Origin: an uncultured Eubacterium sp.
GTDB lineage: Bacteria; Bacillota; Clostridia; Oscillospirales; Acutalibacteraceae
Direction: 5' to 3'
Length of the DNA stretch: 64,000 bases
Assembly: GCA_910583925.1 (NCBI GenBank)
Contig: CAJTZJ010000011.1
Coordinates: 1 to 64,000 of the forward strand
How positions within the stretch are numbered: the first letter of the stretch is position 1; each line of letters opens with the position of its first letter. The position numbers and the translations under genes are program-made. Below are positions 8,594-16,584 of this stretch, piece after piece. The notes beneath the pieces were generated by a model that was given only the letters and a program-made list of their open reading frames with translations, did no database searches and was not told the DNA's origin.

Positions 8594-9048
8594 TAACCCT
8601 CAACAACTCCGTCAATAACTTTTGATGTAAATAAAACTCCATCCAAATGGTCAAGCTCATGGCAAAAAGCTCTTGCCTTAAGACCCTCGCCTGTAAACAC
8701 CTGCCATTTGCCTTCTCTGTTCTGGGCTTTAACCTGCACCTTCATCGGGCGAACGGTAGTTCCGTATTTTCCCGGAAGAGAAAGACAGCCCTCCTGTTCT
8801 CTTTGCTCTCCCTCAGCAAGAGTGATTTCAGGATTGACAAGCTCCATCGGACCATCGCCTACATCAATTACTACAACTCTTTTTAACATTCCAACCTGAA
8901 CTGCCGCTAGTCCGACTCCATTCTCTTTATACATGGTTTCAAGCATATCATCAATAAGCATTGAAAGCTTTTCATCAAACTTTTCAACAGTTCGGCTTTT
9001 TTTATCTAAAATAGGATCTCCTACTTTAACAATATTCCTTAATGCCAT
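8593..9048 (-). CDS. def: Peptide deformylase
   Basis: Removes the N-formyl group from new proteins. The 151-residue enzyme has the three family motifs: GVGLAAVQ (44-51), EGCLS with metal ligand Cys88, and HELDH with His130, Glu131 and His134. This is the type I form without long insertions. A well-placed AGGAG lies seven bases before the ATG. It comes right after priA and before fmt. Confidence 0.96.
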   Translation of the reverse strand: MALRNIVKVGDPILDKKSRTVEKFDEKLSMLIDDMLETMYKENGVGLAAVQVGMLKRVVVIDVGDGPMELVNPEITLAEGEQREQEGCLSLPGKYGTTVRPMKVQVKAQNREGKWQVFTGEGLKARAFCHELDHLDGVLFTSKVIDGVVEG

Positions 9049-9058
9049 TTATATTCTC

Positions 9059-11287
9059 CTATATCAAATCATAAGGATTCAGATCAAGCGATACTGAAAT
9101 ATCCTTATACTCCTTAATTTTACTGATTCTTTTCAAAATTTCATTAAACATTTTTCGAATTGTTTTTGAATTTTTGCATTTTACAGCAAGCCTGTAACGG
9201 TAATTATTGCTTATCTTGCTGATTTTTGCAGGGCTTGGACCTAAAACAATCAACTTTTCACCTTGATATTCACCGTTATTCAATTCCACCAATGCGTCAA
9301 AAAACGCCTTCGCACACATAGATACCGTGTTTTCGTTTTCGCCGGTAAAAAAAGCCGAATAAATATCACAGAAAGGAGGATAAGCTAAAGCCTTTCGCAG
9401 TGCAATTTCTGTTTCATAAAAGGATTTGTAATCCTGATTTCCTGCATATTCTATAATTTGATTTAACGGATTTACCGTCTGAATAACTGCTTTACCGCTT
9501 GCATCACGACGGCCGCTTCTGCCAACCACCTGCGTTATTAAATCAAAGGATTTTTCCTGAGCAGTATAATTTTCATCATAAAGTGAATTATCTGCATTAA
9601 CAACGCCTACAAGCGTTACATTCGGAAAATCAAGACCTTTTGCAACCATCTGCGTGCCGATAAGAATATCATATTCTCCGTTTGAAAAAGCATCAAAAAG
9701 CTTTTGATGACTGAATTTTCTTGATGTAGTATCAGCATCCATTCTTAAAACACGGGCAGTCGGAAAAAGAAACTTTAAAGCATCTTCTATTCTCTGTGTT
9801 CCGTATCCGCTGTATCTGACACTGTTTTCGCCGCACTCGGGACAAATATGATCAAGCGGCTTTGAATATCCGCAATAATGGCACATCAGCCTGTTATTAT
9901 TGCTGTGATAGGTTAAGCTGATACTGCAATTCGGACATGTTATTACATGCCCGCAGGAATTGCATGCAATAAAGGTATTAAAGCCACGCCTGTTAATGAG
10001 CAGGATCGTTTGCTTATGATTATCAAGGTTTTGCTGTATTAATTCCTTTAAAGTATTTGAAACCGGCGATTTATTTTCTTTTGCTTCTGCTTTCATATCA
10101 ACCGTTATTACCTGCGGAAGCTTGGCATCTCCGTACCTTTCGGTCAACTCGCATAATTTATACCTGCCGTTCAATGCGGCTGTATAGCTTTCAACGCTCG
10201 GTGTTGCCGAGGTAAGCAGCAGCAAAGCTTTATTATATTTACATCTGAAATTTGCAACCTGTTTTGCATGATATCGAGGCGTGCGTTCACTTTTATAAGT
10301 ATGCTCCTGCTCTTCATCCATAATAACAAGCCCCAGATTATGAAGAGGTGCAAAAACAGCACTTCTTGTTCCGATAACAATACTTGCTTCTCCCCTGTCC
10401 GCACGCTTATATTCATCATTGCGCTCGCCAAGTGATAACCCGCTGTGAAAAACTGCAACAGCCTTACCATAGCGTTTATGAAAAATCGAAAGCATTTGAG
10501 GGGTCAAAGCTATTTCAGGCACCATAACAATTACATCTTTTCCCATAGAAAGTACTTTATCTATAAGCTTAAGATAAACCTGCGTTTTACCTGAACCTGT
10601 TACGCCATATAAAAGCCCTGTTCCACCGCCGTTTTCAAGCATTTCGGAATACATGGCATAAGCACTTCCTTGCTGTTCGGAAAGTCCAATTTCAGTTTTG
10701 TATCGGCTTTCTTTATAAACATTATAAGGCATACGATAAATTTCTTTATCGTAAATTTCACAGACTCCGTATTTTACCAGATTTTTAACAACACCCTCAC
10801 CTACTGAACAAAACTCGCAAACCTCATGAACAGAAGCAGCACCAACATCAAAAAGCAGATTTACTACGGCTTTCTGCTTAGGGGTCAATTTCGGAAGGCT
10901 TTCTTCATTTTCATAAAGAAGCCGTATCATTCTGGTACTTTTATCTCCAACCTTATCTATTCCGCGCGGAAGCATTTGCTTAAGGCATTCATAGGTTGTG
11001 CAAAAGCACCGTTCCTTAAGCCACAAGGCAAGAGCAACCATTTCATCAGATAAAACCGGGGTTTTTGAAGAAACGGATGATATTTCTTTCAAGCCTCCGT
11101 TTATAGCCTCAAATAGTTTAACCACAATACCGTATCTTAAAACATTCCCCTTTCCGAACGGAACCTTAACTCTTGTTCCGATGGAAACAGCACTTTTCAG
11201 TTCTTCCGGAACATAATAATCATAATCCGAATCAAAATTAAAAAAAGTTTTTTCAACGGCTACAGTGGCAATAAGCCTGTTTATCAT
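9059..11287 (-). CDS. priA: Primosomal helicase PriA
   Basis: A 3'-5' helicase that reloads the replication machinery at stalled forks. The 742-residue protein has an N-terminal DNA-binding domain, the P-loop GVTGSGKT (228-235), a DEEQ box near residue 320, and the paired zinc-binding Cys clusters (CNSCGHVITCPNC, then CHYCGY and CPEC) embedded in the helicase core, followed by motifs V-VI. DEEQ rather than DEEH is, from memory, common in clostridial PriA. The start overlaps the rpoZ stop (ATGA). coaBC, which lies here in B. subtilis, is absent. Confidence 0.95.
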   Translation of the reverse strand: MINRLIATVAVEKTFFNFDSDYDYYVPEELKSAVSIGTRVKVPFGKGNVLRYGIVVKLFEAINGGLKEISSVSSKTPVLSDEMVALALWLKERCFCTTYECLKQMLPRGIDKVGDKSTRMIRLLYENEESLPKLTPKQKAVVNLLFDVGAASVHEVCEFCSVGEGVVKNLVKYGVCEIYDKEIYRMPYNVYKESRYKTEIGLSEQQGSAYAMYSEMLENGGGTGLLYGVTGSGKTQVYLKLIDKVLSMGKDVIVMVPEIALTPQMLSIFHKRYGKAVAVFHSGLSLGERNDEYKRADRGEASIVIGTRSAVFAPLHNLGLVIMDEEQEHTYKSERTPRYHAKQVANFRCKYNKALLLLTSATPSVESYTAALNGRYKLCELTERYGDAKLPQVITVDMKAEAKENKSPVSNTLKELIQQNLDNHKQTILLINRRGFNTFIACNSCGHVITCPNCSISLTYHSNNNRLMCHYCGYSKPLDHICPECGENSVRYSGYGTQRIEDALKFLFPTARVLRMDADTTSRKFSHQKLFDAFSNGEYDILIGTQMVAKGLDFPNVTLVGVVNADNSLYDENYTAQEKSFDLITQVVGRSGRRDASGKAVIQTVNPLNQIIEYAGNQDYKSFYETEIALRKALAYPPFCDIYSAFFTGENENTVSMCAKAFFDALVELNNGEYQGEKLIVLGPSPAKISKISNNYRYRLAVKCKNSKTIRKMFNEILKRISKIKEYKDISVSLDLNPYDLI

Positions 11288-11496
11288 TTTTCGGATTTGA
11301 GCTCTTCAGGCTCATCAACAACATATTTACCATTCATAATGTCGTCAATAGCAATCGAAACTGTTTTCGTATCAAGCAATTCATCTCTTTTTACTGCATC
11401 GTCACGAATCTCTCTTGCTCTTTTTGCCGTACCTACAACAAGGCTGTATCTGCTGTTGCAATTTTTTAAAAGTTTCTTTAAATCTGGATTAAACAT
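11284..11496 (-). CDS. rpoZ: RNA polymerase omega subunit
   Basis: A small subunit (70 aa) that helps fold and stabilise the beta-prime subunit of RNA polymerase. It carries the conserved N-terminal segment with SRYSLVVGTAKRAREI and a short helical domain. I chose the ATG at 11496: AAAGGAG lies eight bases upstream. The earlier in-frame codon at 11517 lies inside the gmk tail and before that ribosome site. The location between gmk and priA is classic. Confidence 0.92.
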   Translation of the reverse strand: MFNPDLKKLLKNCNSRYSLVVGTAKRAREIRDDAVKRDELLDTKTVSIAIDDIMNGKYVVDEPEELKSEK

Positions 11497-11509
11497 AATC
11501 ATTTCTCCT

Positions 11510-12085
11510 TTAAGCATTACGCTTTTCTAATTCTTTATTTAATATTTCATTTATTTCATCAACGGCTTTATGAAGCTCGTTATTTACAACCACATAATTA
11601 AACATTGAAGAAGATTTTATTTCCTCTTCAGCAATTCTAAGTCTGTTAACAATCTGCTCTTCTGTTTCCGTATTGCGCTTAATAAGGCGTTTTTCAAGCG
11701 TTTTTATACTTGGAGGCATAAGGAATATGGAAACAGCATCGGGGCAGTTCTTCATAACCTTCTGAGCGCCCTTGCGCTCAATAATAAGAAAGCAGATTTT
11801 TCCGCTGTTAACCATATCGGAAGCATATTTTGCAGGCGTTCCGTAATAACAGCTGTTATAGCTGGCATATTCAAGAAATTCATTTTTTTCAATCATTTCT
11901 TCAAATTTATCTGTTGAAATAAAGAAATAATTAACGCCGTCAGCTTCGCCGTCCCTCGGCTGCCTCGTTGTAGCAGAAATGGATTCACAAACATCATCTC
12001 GGATGCTTGATATTTCATGAAAAACAGTATCTTTTCCGCAGCCGCTCGGTGCAGATAGAATAACCATCATTCCCTTTTTACTCAT
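11510..12085 (-). CDS. gmk: Guanylate kinase
   Basis: Phosphorylates GMP to GDP with ATP. The protein (191 aa) has the P-loop APSGCGKDT near residues 12-20, the GMP-binding stretch around SATTRQPRDGE, and the lid segment. I chose ATG 12085, six bases after GGAGG; the GTG one codon earlier would leave only three. It overlaps the end of remA by eight bases. Confidence 0.95.
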   Translation of the reverse strand: MSKKGMMVILSAPSGCGKDTVFHEISSIRDDVCESISATTRQPRDGEADGVNYFFISTDKFEEMIEKNEFLEYASYNSCYYGTPAKYASDMVNSGKICFLIIERKGAQKVMKNCPDAVSIFLMPPSIKTLEKRLIKRNTETEEQIVNRLRIAEEEIKSSSMFNYVVVNNELHKAVDEINEILNKELEKRNA

Positions 12086-12326
12086 CACTAACCTCCGTGC
12101 CGAATCTTTGAGATATCTGTTTTAAATCCATATAGGATAAAACAACATTATCTGAATCCGTTATAATAACACTCATGGTCTTTCTTCCATGCGTTGCATC
12201 TATAAGATTGCCGTTTGCTTTTGCTTCCTGAACAATTCTTTTAACAGGAGCGGATTCCGGACTTACTATTGAAACAACTCTGTCAGCATTAACAAGATTT
12301 CCAAATCCGATATTAACTAAATTCAT
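12078..12326 (-). CDS. remA: RemA-like extracellular matrix regulator (DUF370)
   Basis: A compact 82-residue protein of the RemA/DUF370 family. In B. subtilis RemA is a DNA-binding protein that activates biofilm-matrix and osmoprotection genes. The family sequence NIGFGN near the start and ATHGRKTMSVIITDS in the middle are clear. AAGGAG lies five bases before the ATG. The yicC-remA-gmk order matches B. subtilis; the target genes in this organism are unknown. Confidence 0.9.
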   Translation of the reverse strand: MNLVNIGFGNLVNADRVVSIVSPESAPVKRIVQEAKANGNLIDATHGRKTMSVIITDSDNVVLSYMDLKQISQRFGTEVSDE

Positions 12327-12335
12327 AGTATCTCC

Positions 12336-13214
12336 TTATTCAATATTCTGTATCTGCTCACGGATTTTTTCAATTTCCGCTTTGATATCAACAACCTTGC
12401 GTGCTATTTCAACATCATTTGCCTTTGAACCGATTGTGTTTGCTTCACGATTAATTTCCTGCACAAGGAAATCCATCTTTCTTCCAACTGCCTCCCTGCT
12501 TTCAAGGAAATTGTTAAGCTGTTCAATATGAGAACGCAATCTTACGGTTTCTTCGGCAACTGCAACCTTATCTGCGTAAACCGCAACCTCCTGCAGTATT
12601 CTGTTTTCATCCAGTGAAACATCACCGAGAAGCTCATACACACGAGCAACAAGCTTGTCATTATATTCTTTTACGGTTTCAGGAGAACGCTCTTCAATAA
12701 AAGATACACAATCAAGAATAAACTGACCTCTTGAACAGATATCATCCTTCATTTTCGAGCCTTCTTTTTCCCGCATTTCAATGAATTTATCAACAGCCTT
12801 TTCCGCAACGGCTTTAACATCATTCCAAAGTCTTTCCTCGTCCTCTTCCGTTTTCTTAAGTACAAAAACATCAGGAAAATGGGAAACCGAAACCGTTCCG
12901 AAATCGGCTCTTAAATCATATTCCTCTGAAAGTTCCTTAAGAGCCTTAACATATGCAGATGCAAGTGTGTGATTTATAACCACCTCAGCATTGTCGGTGT
13001 TCAGAGCTTCAATCGTAACAAAGCAATCAACCTTGCCTCTCGAAACCTTTGAATTGACAAATGATTTCAGCTTTTCTTCAAGAAATCCATACTGCCTGGG
13101 CAATCTGCAATTAAATTCAAAATATCTGTGATTAACAGATTTCAATTCAATGGTAATAACATAACCATTTGCTTCGGCAGTTTCCCTGCCAAAGCCTGTC
13201 ATTGATTTAATCAT
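12336..13214 (-). CDS. yicC: YicC-family endoribonuclease
   Basis: First gene of the long string ending at spoVM. The 292-residue protein opens with the family hallmark MIKSMTGFGR and ends with the DUF1732 region, including EINREANTIGSKAND. YicC proteins are reported to be RNases that act on small RNAs; that is family knowledge and cannot be seen directly here. The protein is acidic and likely coiled-coil rich in the second half. A GGAG lies eleven bases before the ATG and a sigma-A-type promoter lies about 60 bases upstream. Confidence 0.92.
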   Translation of the reverse strand: MIKSMTGFGRETAEANGYVITIELKSVNHRYFEFNCRLPRQYGFLEEKLKSFVNSKVSRGKVDCFVTIEALNTDNAEVVINHTLASAYVKALKELSEEYDLRADFGTVSVSHFPDVFVLKKTEEDEERLWNDVKAVAEKAVDKFIEMREKEGSKMKDDICSRGQFILDCVSFIEERSPETVKEYNDKLVARVYELLGDVSLDENRILQEVAVYADKVAVAEETVRLRSHIEQLNNFLESREAVGRKMDFLVQEINREANTIGSKANDVEIARKVVDIKAEIEKIREQIQNIE

Positions 13215-13275
13215 ATATTCTTTTTCTCCAAATTTATTTGAAAAACTCTTACCTGTTCAGTTTTTCATTGGGAAA

Positions 13276-13305
13276 ATTATACTACTTTCTTATAATCAAG
13301 GTCAA
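13276..13305 (-). promoter_or_regulatory. Sigma-A-type promoter for the yicC-to-spoVM string
   Basis: On the minus strand TTGACC and a perfect TATAAT are separated by 18 bases. The -10 box lies about 61 bases before the yicC ATG. It probably drives the whole housekeeping string, since no other good promoter was seen in the tightly packed genes downstream. Confidence 0.75.
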
Positions 13306-13309
13306 TGAT

Positions 13310-13330
13310 TTGTTAACATATTATTAACAA
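13310..13330. promoter_or_regulatory. Palindrome just upstream of the yicC promoter
   Basis: TTGTTAA and TTAACAA arms (7 bp) flank a 7-base centre, four bases upstream of the -35 box. The spacing suits a regulator-binding site. It is AT-rich, so chance is possible. It could also act as a weak hairpin after the lipoprotein gene, but there is no T run. Confidence 0.35.
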
Positions 13331-13368
13331 TGTTCACAATAAATTAACACTTTGTATTGATTTATATC

Positions 13369-14031
13369 TCACATCAATATGTAATACCAATTAATAATCG
13401 AATTCTGTAATGTGTAAGTAAGCCCCTGTGCTTCAAAATAGCCTGTTTCTTCATCGAATATAATAGGAATACCTGTCGGGTCAAACTTGTTTGTATCTTT
13501 ATTGTACTGCCTTACTTCAAGATTCAGGCTATCAAGAATGGTCTGATCTTTAAGCAGATGTGCTTCATTGATAAAATTGTTATCCTTATCAAGTAAATCG
13601 CCGTTTGTGTCCGTATGTGCCCAGAACTTCTGAAATTTAACCTTTGCAGTTACAGGATCTTCCTTTAAGGTGATTGTTGCAGTTTTATTATTATTGCTTT
13701 CCGTTATCTGAAACGCTCCTGCACGACCTGTCATGGCAACATCATTTGATGAAAAGTTTTCATACTTATTTGTTGCTAAATAGCCGTTTGGTGCTTTGGT
13801 TTCAACAATCTGAAACCAACCGCTGTTTGCATCCGTTACATAAAGCCAATCGGATTCATAATATCCTGTAGAAGAATTATATGTAATATCCTGTGTGTTG
13901 TTTTCAACACTCACGGTATTGTTTACCGCATTTTCCTTTTCTCGTTCATTGCCCCTCGAGCAAGCAACGAATATGCTGCAAATAATCGTTGCCATCATAA
14001 TAACAGCAACTATTTTCTTTGTATTTTTCAT
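13369..14031 (-). CDS. Putative lipoprotein with a partial SpaA/Cna-B adhesin segment
   Basis: The 220-residue product begins with a lipoprotein-type signal (basic Lys residues, hydrophobic stretch, then FVAC, Cys at about 24). A low-complexity Asn-rich linker follows, then a segment containing VETKAPNGYLA, the hallmark of SpaA/Cna-B prealbumin-like domains of Gram-positive pilins and adhesins, plus part of a following repeat. It lacks an LPxTG anchor and stops abruptly after a short hydrophobic tail (WYYILM). It looks like a middle piece of a large surface protein joined to a new signal, or a decaying remnant. The start is at 14031, where AAGGAG sits seven bases upstream. It lies directly after a WYL regulator. 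Confidence 0.65.
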   Translation of the reverse strand: MKNTKKIVAVIMMATIICSIFVACSRGNEREKENAVNNTVSVENNTQDITYNSSTGYYESDWLYVTDANSGWFQIVETKAPNGYLATNKYENFSSNDVAMTGRAGAFQITESNNNKTATITLKEDPVTAKVKFQKFWAHTDTNGDLLDKDNNFINEAHLLKDQTILDSLNLEVRQYNKDTNKFDPTGIPIIFDEETGYFEAQGLTYTLQNSIINWYYILM

Positions 14032-14048
14032 ATATAATCTCCTTATAA

Positions 14049-15032
14049 TCAATACAATTCTGCAATTTTCCTTGCCTTTTCTGCCACCATATCCGCAAGA
14101 TATTTCGGCTCCAAAACTTTGATATCGCTTCCATACTGCATAATCCAGCTTACAAGACCATCACTTACAGCTGCGTGGATCGTTGTTTCAAAATGATTTA
14201 TATCGTACGCTCTTAAAGGAATTTTATTGCCGAACCGATCCATAATTTCTTCACGAATATTAAGATTGCAAAGCAAAGTTACCTCATCGGTAGATCCGCT
14301 GAACATATTAAACATTTTTGATGAATAATCTGCCGAATCAAAAACATCATATTCACTAACCTCGGAAACAGGACGCTGGGAATCTTCAAGAATTTCTATT
14401 TTCTTCATTCTGTCCAGTCTTAAATTCATTAGATTATCATACTTTTTATTATTGCAAACAAGATAATAATGATCATCTTTCCAGATTAAAGCATAGGGAG
14501 AAACAACAAAAGTTTTCGCAGTATACGATTTCTTCTGCTCCTTATCAATATTTCTTCGTTTATAAACAAATTTAACCTGTCGCTTTTTGTTTATAGCTTC
14601 ATCAAGTCCATTAATTATGTAATAAATCTCTTCATTATCGCATTTATTTTCGCCGCTGCAATAAACCTGAGATTTTAAAGCCTTTGCCTGATTTAACGAT
14701 AAAAGACCTTCAAGCTTTTCAATAAGCACCGCCGTTTTCTTAGGTGTAATAAAGCCTGCTGAGGAAACGGCATCAATAAGAAGCCTGACCTCAGCAAGGT
14801 CAAACTTTCTGTCTGCCATTGAAAAGCCTGATTTTGACGATCTGATAGTAAGAATATTACAGCCTGCTTCATTAAGTATTTTTATATCCGAATAAATACT
14901 TTTTCTTTCGGCGGTAATACCATTTTTCTTGAGCATATTAATAAGCTCGGTTGTTGAAACAGGGTTCTGTTCGTCGGAATTTTCACTTAGATATTTATAA
15001 ATCAATAGTGTTTTAAGCTTTGTAGACTGCAA
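14049..15032 (-). CDS. WYL-domain transcriptional regulator
   Basis: The protein (about 327 aa) has an N-terminal winged-helix DNA-binding region, with YSDIKILNEAG as the recognition-type helix, then a WYL ligand-sensing domain containing VSPYALIWKDDHYYLVC and NLRLDRM, then a C-terminal WCX-type extension. Such proteins sense nucleic acids or other ligands and regulate nearby genes. The likely start is TTG at 15032, five to six bases after AGAGGTGA; the GTG at 15041 lies inside that ribosome site. It follows the penicillin-binding protein by 27 bases and precedes the lipoprotein, which may be its target. Confidence 0.82.
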   Translation of the reverse strand: MQSTKLKTLLIYKYLSENSDEQNPVSTTELINMLKKNGITAERKSIYSDIKILNEAGCNILTIRSSKSGFSMADRKFDLAEVRLLIDAVSSAGFITPKKTAVLIEKLEGLLSLNQAKALKSQVYCSGENKCDNEEIYYIINGLDEAINKKRQVKFVYKRRNIDKEQKKSYTAKTFVVSPYALIWKDDHYYLVCNNKKYDNLMNLRLDRMKKIEILEDSQRPVSEVSEYDVFDSADYSSKMFNMFSGSTDEVTLLCNLNIREEIMDRFGNKIPLRAYDINHFETTIHAAVSDGLVSWIMQYGSDIKVLEPKYLADMVAEKARKIAELY

Positions 15033-15059
15033 AAATATCACCTCTGTTACATATTATCA

Positions 15060-16544
15060 CTATTCCTCTATATTTTCAACAATCGTACGAAAAATGGGAC
15101 CGCAATCCGTTGCACCGCTTGTTCCGTCCTCCGTCATAACAACAATAGAATATTTAGGATGATCATAAGGATAAAAACCTGCAAACCAGGTGTAGAGGAT
15201 TTCCTTATCTTCCTCCATTCTTCCGCTTTGAGCCGTTGAGGTTTTGCCGGCTGTCTGATTATTATAATCTGCACTTCTGCCCGAGCCATCGGATACAACA
15301 TAACGCATATATTCACGAATAGTCTTTGCAGTATCCTCGCTCATTGCTCTATTGGCTTCATTTTCGTTTCTTTCGGAAACCTTTCCGCTATCATCAACAC
15401 TACCTGAAACAAGCTGCGGCATTTTATAAATTCCGCCATTCGCAATTGCAGCAATAACGGATGAAAAATGAAGCGGAGAATCCGTCAGCTTACCCTGTCC
15501 AAATCCAAGAAGCGCAAGCTGACCTTTTGATTGCAAATCATCAGAATTCGGAAAATTTCCATTTCGCACATTCCATTCATCATATAAATGATTAACATCT
15601 CCGAAACCTAATCTTTTTGAAATATCCGTTAATTTTTCGGAGCCAAGTTTCAAAGCAAGATCAATAAAATAGCAATTGCAGGAATTCGCTAAAGCTTCTT
15701 TTATTGTCTGTTTTCCGTGCTTTTTATCCTTTTGGCAGGTAAAGGTTGTATCGCCGACAGTTACTTTCCCTTTGCACTCATAAGTATCATTTATTTCATT
15801 TTCAAGAGCACATGCAGCAACAACAAGCTTATACACAGAACCGACACAATATGAAGAAAATGCCCGATTAAGATAATCATTCGGGGTACTGTAAGAAGCA
15901 AGCACTTCGCTTGTATCGGTATCAAGCACAACTATAGCTCCGCTTTTCATATCGGCACCTGCATCCTCTGTTATTTTCTGAATTCGGTTATCAAGCGTTA
16001 AAGAAATTCCTTTTTTTGTATCATAATTATCATCAATTATATTTCCCTCATCGCCGTCCAACAATCGACCTATAGCATCAACAGAAAAATTAATCGCTTT
16101 GCTTCCGACTGCCTCAGGCTTTAAATTCTCATAGGAAAATACAATATTCTTTGCCAACATATCATCAGGGTGTCGGTTCGTAGTTTCCAAAATTTTTATA
16201 TATTTGCAGCTAACATAATTATCAATTTGTTTTACAACCGGATATCCCTGCTTAAGTTCCTCCATAATCTCTTCACGCTCTTTGTAAGTAAAAAGCTTAT
16301 TCATTTCCGTCAGGCATTTTTCTGTAGGGCGTATTACGGCAACAAGATTTTCCGTCTTGTTTGAAATTCTGTTAAGATTCCTGTCATAAACGGTTTCAAA
16401 AATTTTATCTATATCAACAGTATAACTGTTGTGAGCTGAAGAAACCTCATAGTTGCCGCTGAAAACGACATATCCGATTCGTTCTGCTACAATTGAAAAT
16501 AAAAATACCATAGCAACAGAAAAAATAATCATTCTTTTTTTCAT
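15060..16544 (-). CDS. Penicillin-binding protein, transpeptidase (class B-like)
   Basis: A peptidoglycan transpeptidase of 494 residues with one N-terminal membrane helix (about 5-22). The catalytic motifs are SVYK at 236-239 (nucleophile Ser236), SCN at 287-289, and KTS at 433-435, where most family members have KTG. The size and AGKTSTAQ context resemble the clostridial PBPA/FtsI-like group; no glycosyltransferase domain is present. The ATG at 16544 lies seven bases after GGGGTG, which itself is part of a terminator-like hairpin; the earlier in-frame start lies inside that hairpin. Its exact cell-cycle role (elongation, division or sporulation) is not shown. Confidence 0.85.
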   Translation of the reverse strand: MKKRMIIFSVAMVFLFSIVAERIGYVVFSGNYEVSSAHNSYTVDIDKIFETVYDRNLNRISNKTENLVAVIRPTEKCLTEMNKLFTYKEREEIMEELKQGYPVVKQIDNYVSCKYIKILETTNRHPDDMLAKNIVFSYENLKPEAVGSKAINFSVDAIGRLLDGDEGNIIDDNYDTKKGISLTLDNRIQKITEDAGADMKSGAIVVLDTDTSEVLASYSTPNDYLNRAFSSYCVGSVYKLVVAACALENEINDTYECKGKVTVGDTTFTCQKDKKHGKQTIKEALANSCNCYFIDLALKLGSEKLTDISKRLGFGDVNHLYDEWNVRNGNFPNSDDLQSKGQLALLGFGQGKLTDSPLHFSSVIAAIANGGIYKMPQLVSGSVDDSGKVSERNENEANRAMSEDTAKTIREYMRYVVSDGSGRSADYNNQTAGKTSTAQSGRMEEDKEILYTWFAGFYPYDHPKYSIVVMTEDGTSGATDCGPIFRTIVENIEE

Positions 16545-16579
16545 AAAAAAACACCCCTGTGTATTATTCACAGAGGTGT
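16545..16579 (-). terminator. Terminator hairpin containing the ribosome site of the penicillin-binding protein gene
   Basis: On the minus strand an 11-bp stem (one G-U pair) with a 7-base loop is followed by seven T residues and then, at once, the ATG of the downstream gene. It begins five bases after the stop codon of the U32 gene. The GGGGTG ribosome site is inside the 3' arm. It therefore looks like a terminator of the upstream operon that can also hide the start of the downstream gene. Confidence 0.8.
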
Positions 16580-16584
16580 CATTT

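Noticed and set aside
9059..11287. DEEQ in place of DEEH in PriA as a sign of a broken helicase
   Set aside because: All other motifs and both Cys clusters are intact, and I recall DEEQ as ordinary in clostridial PriA.
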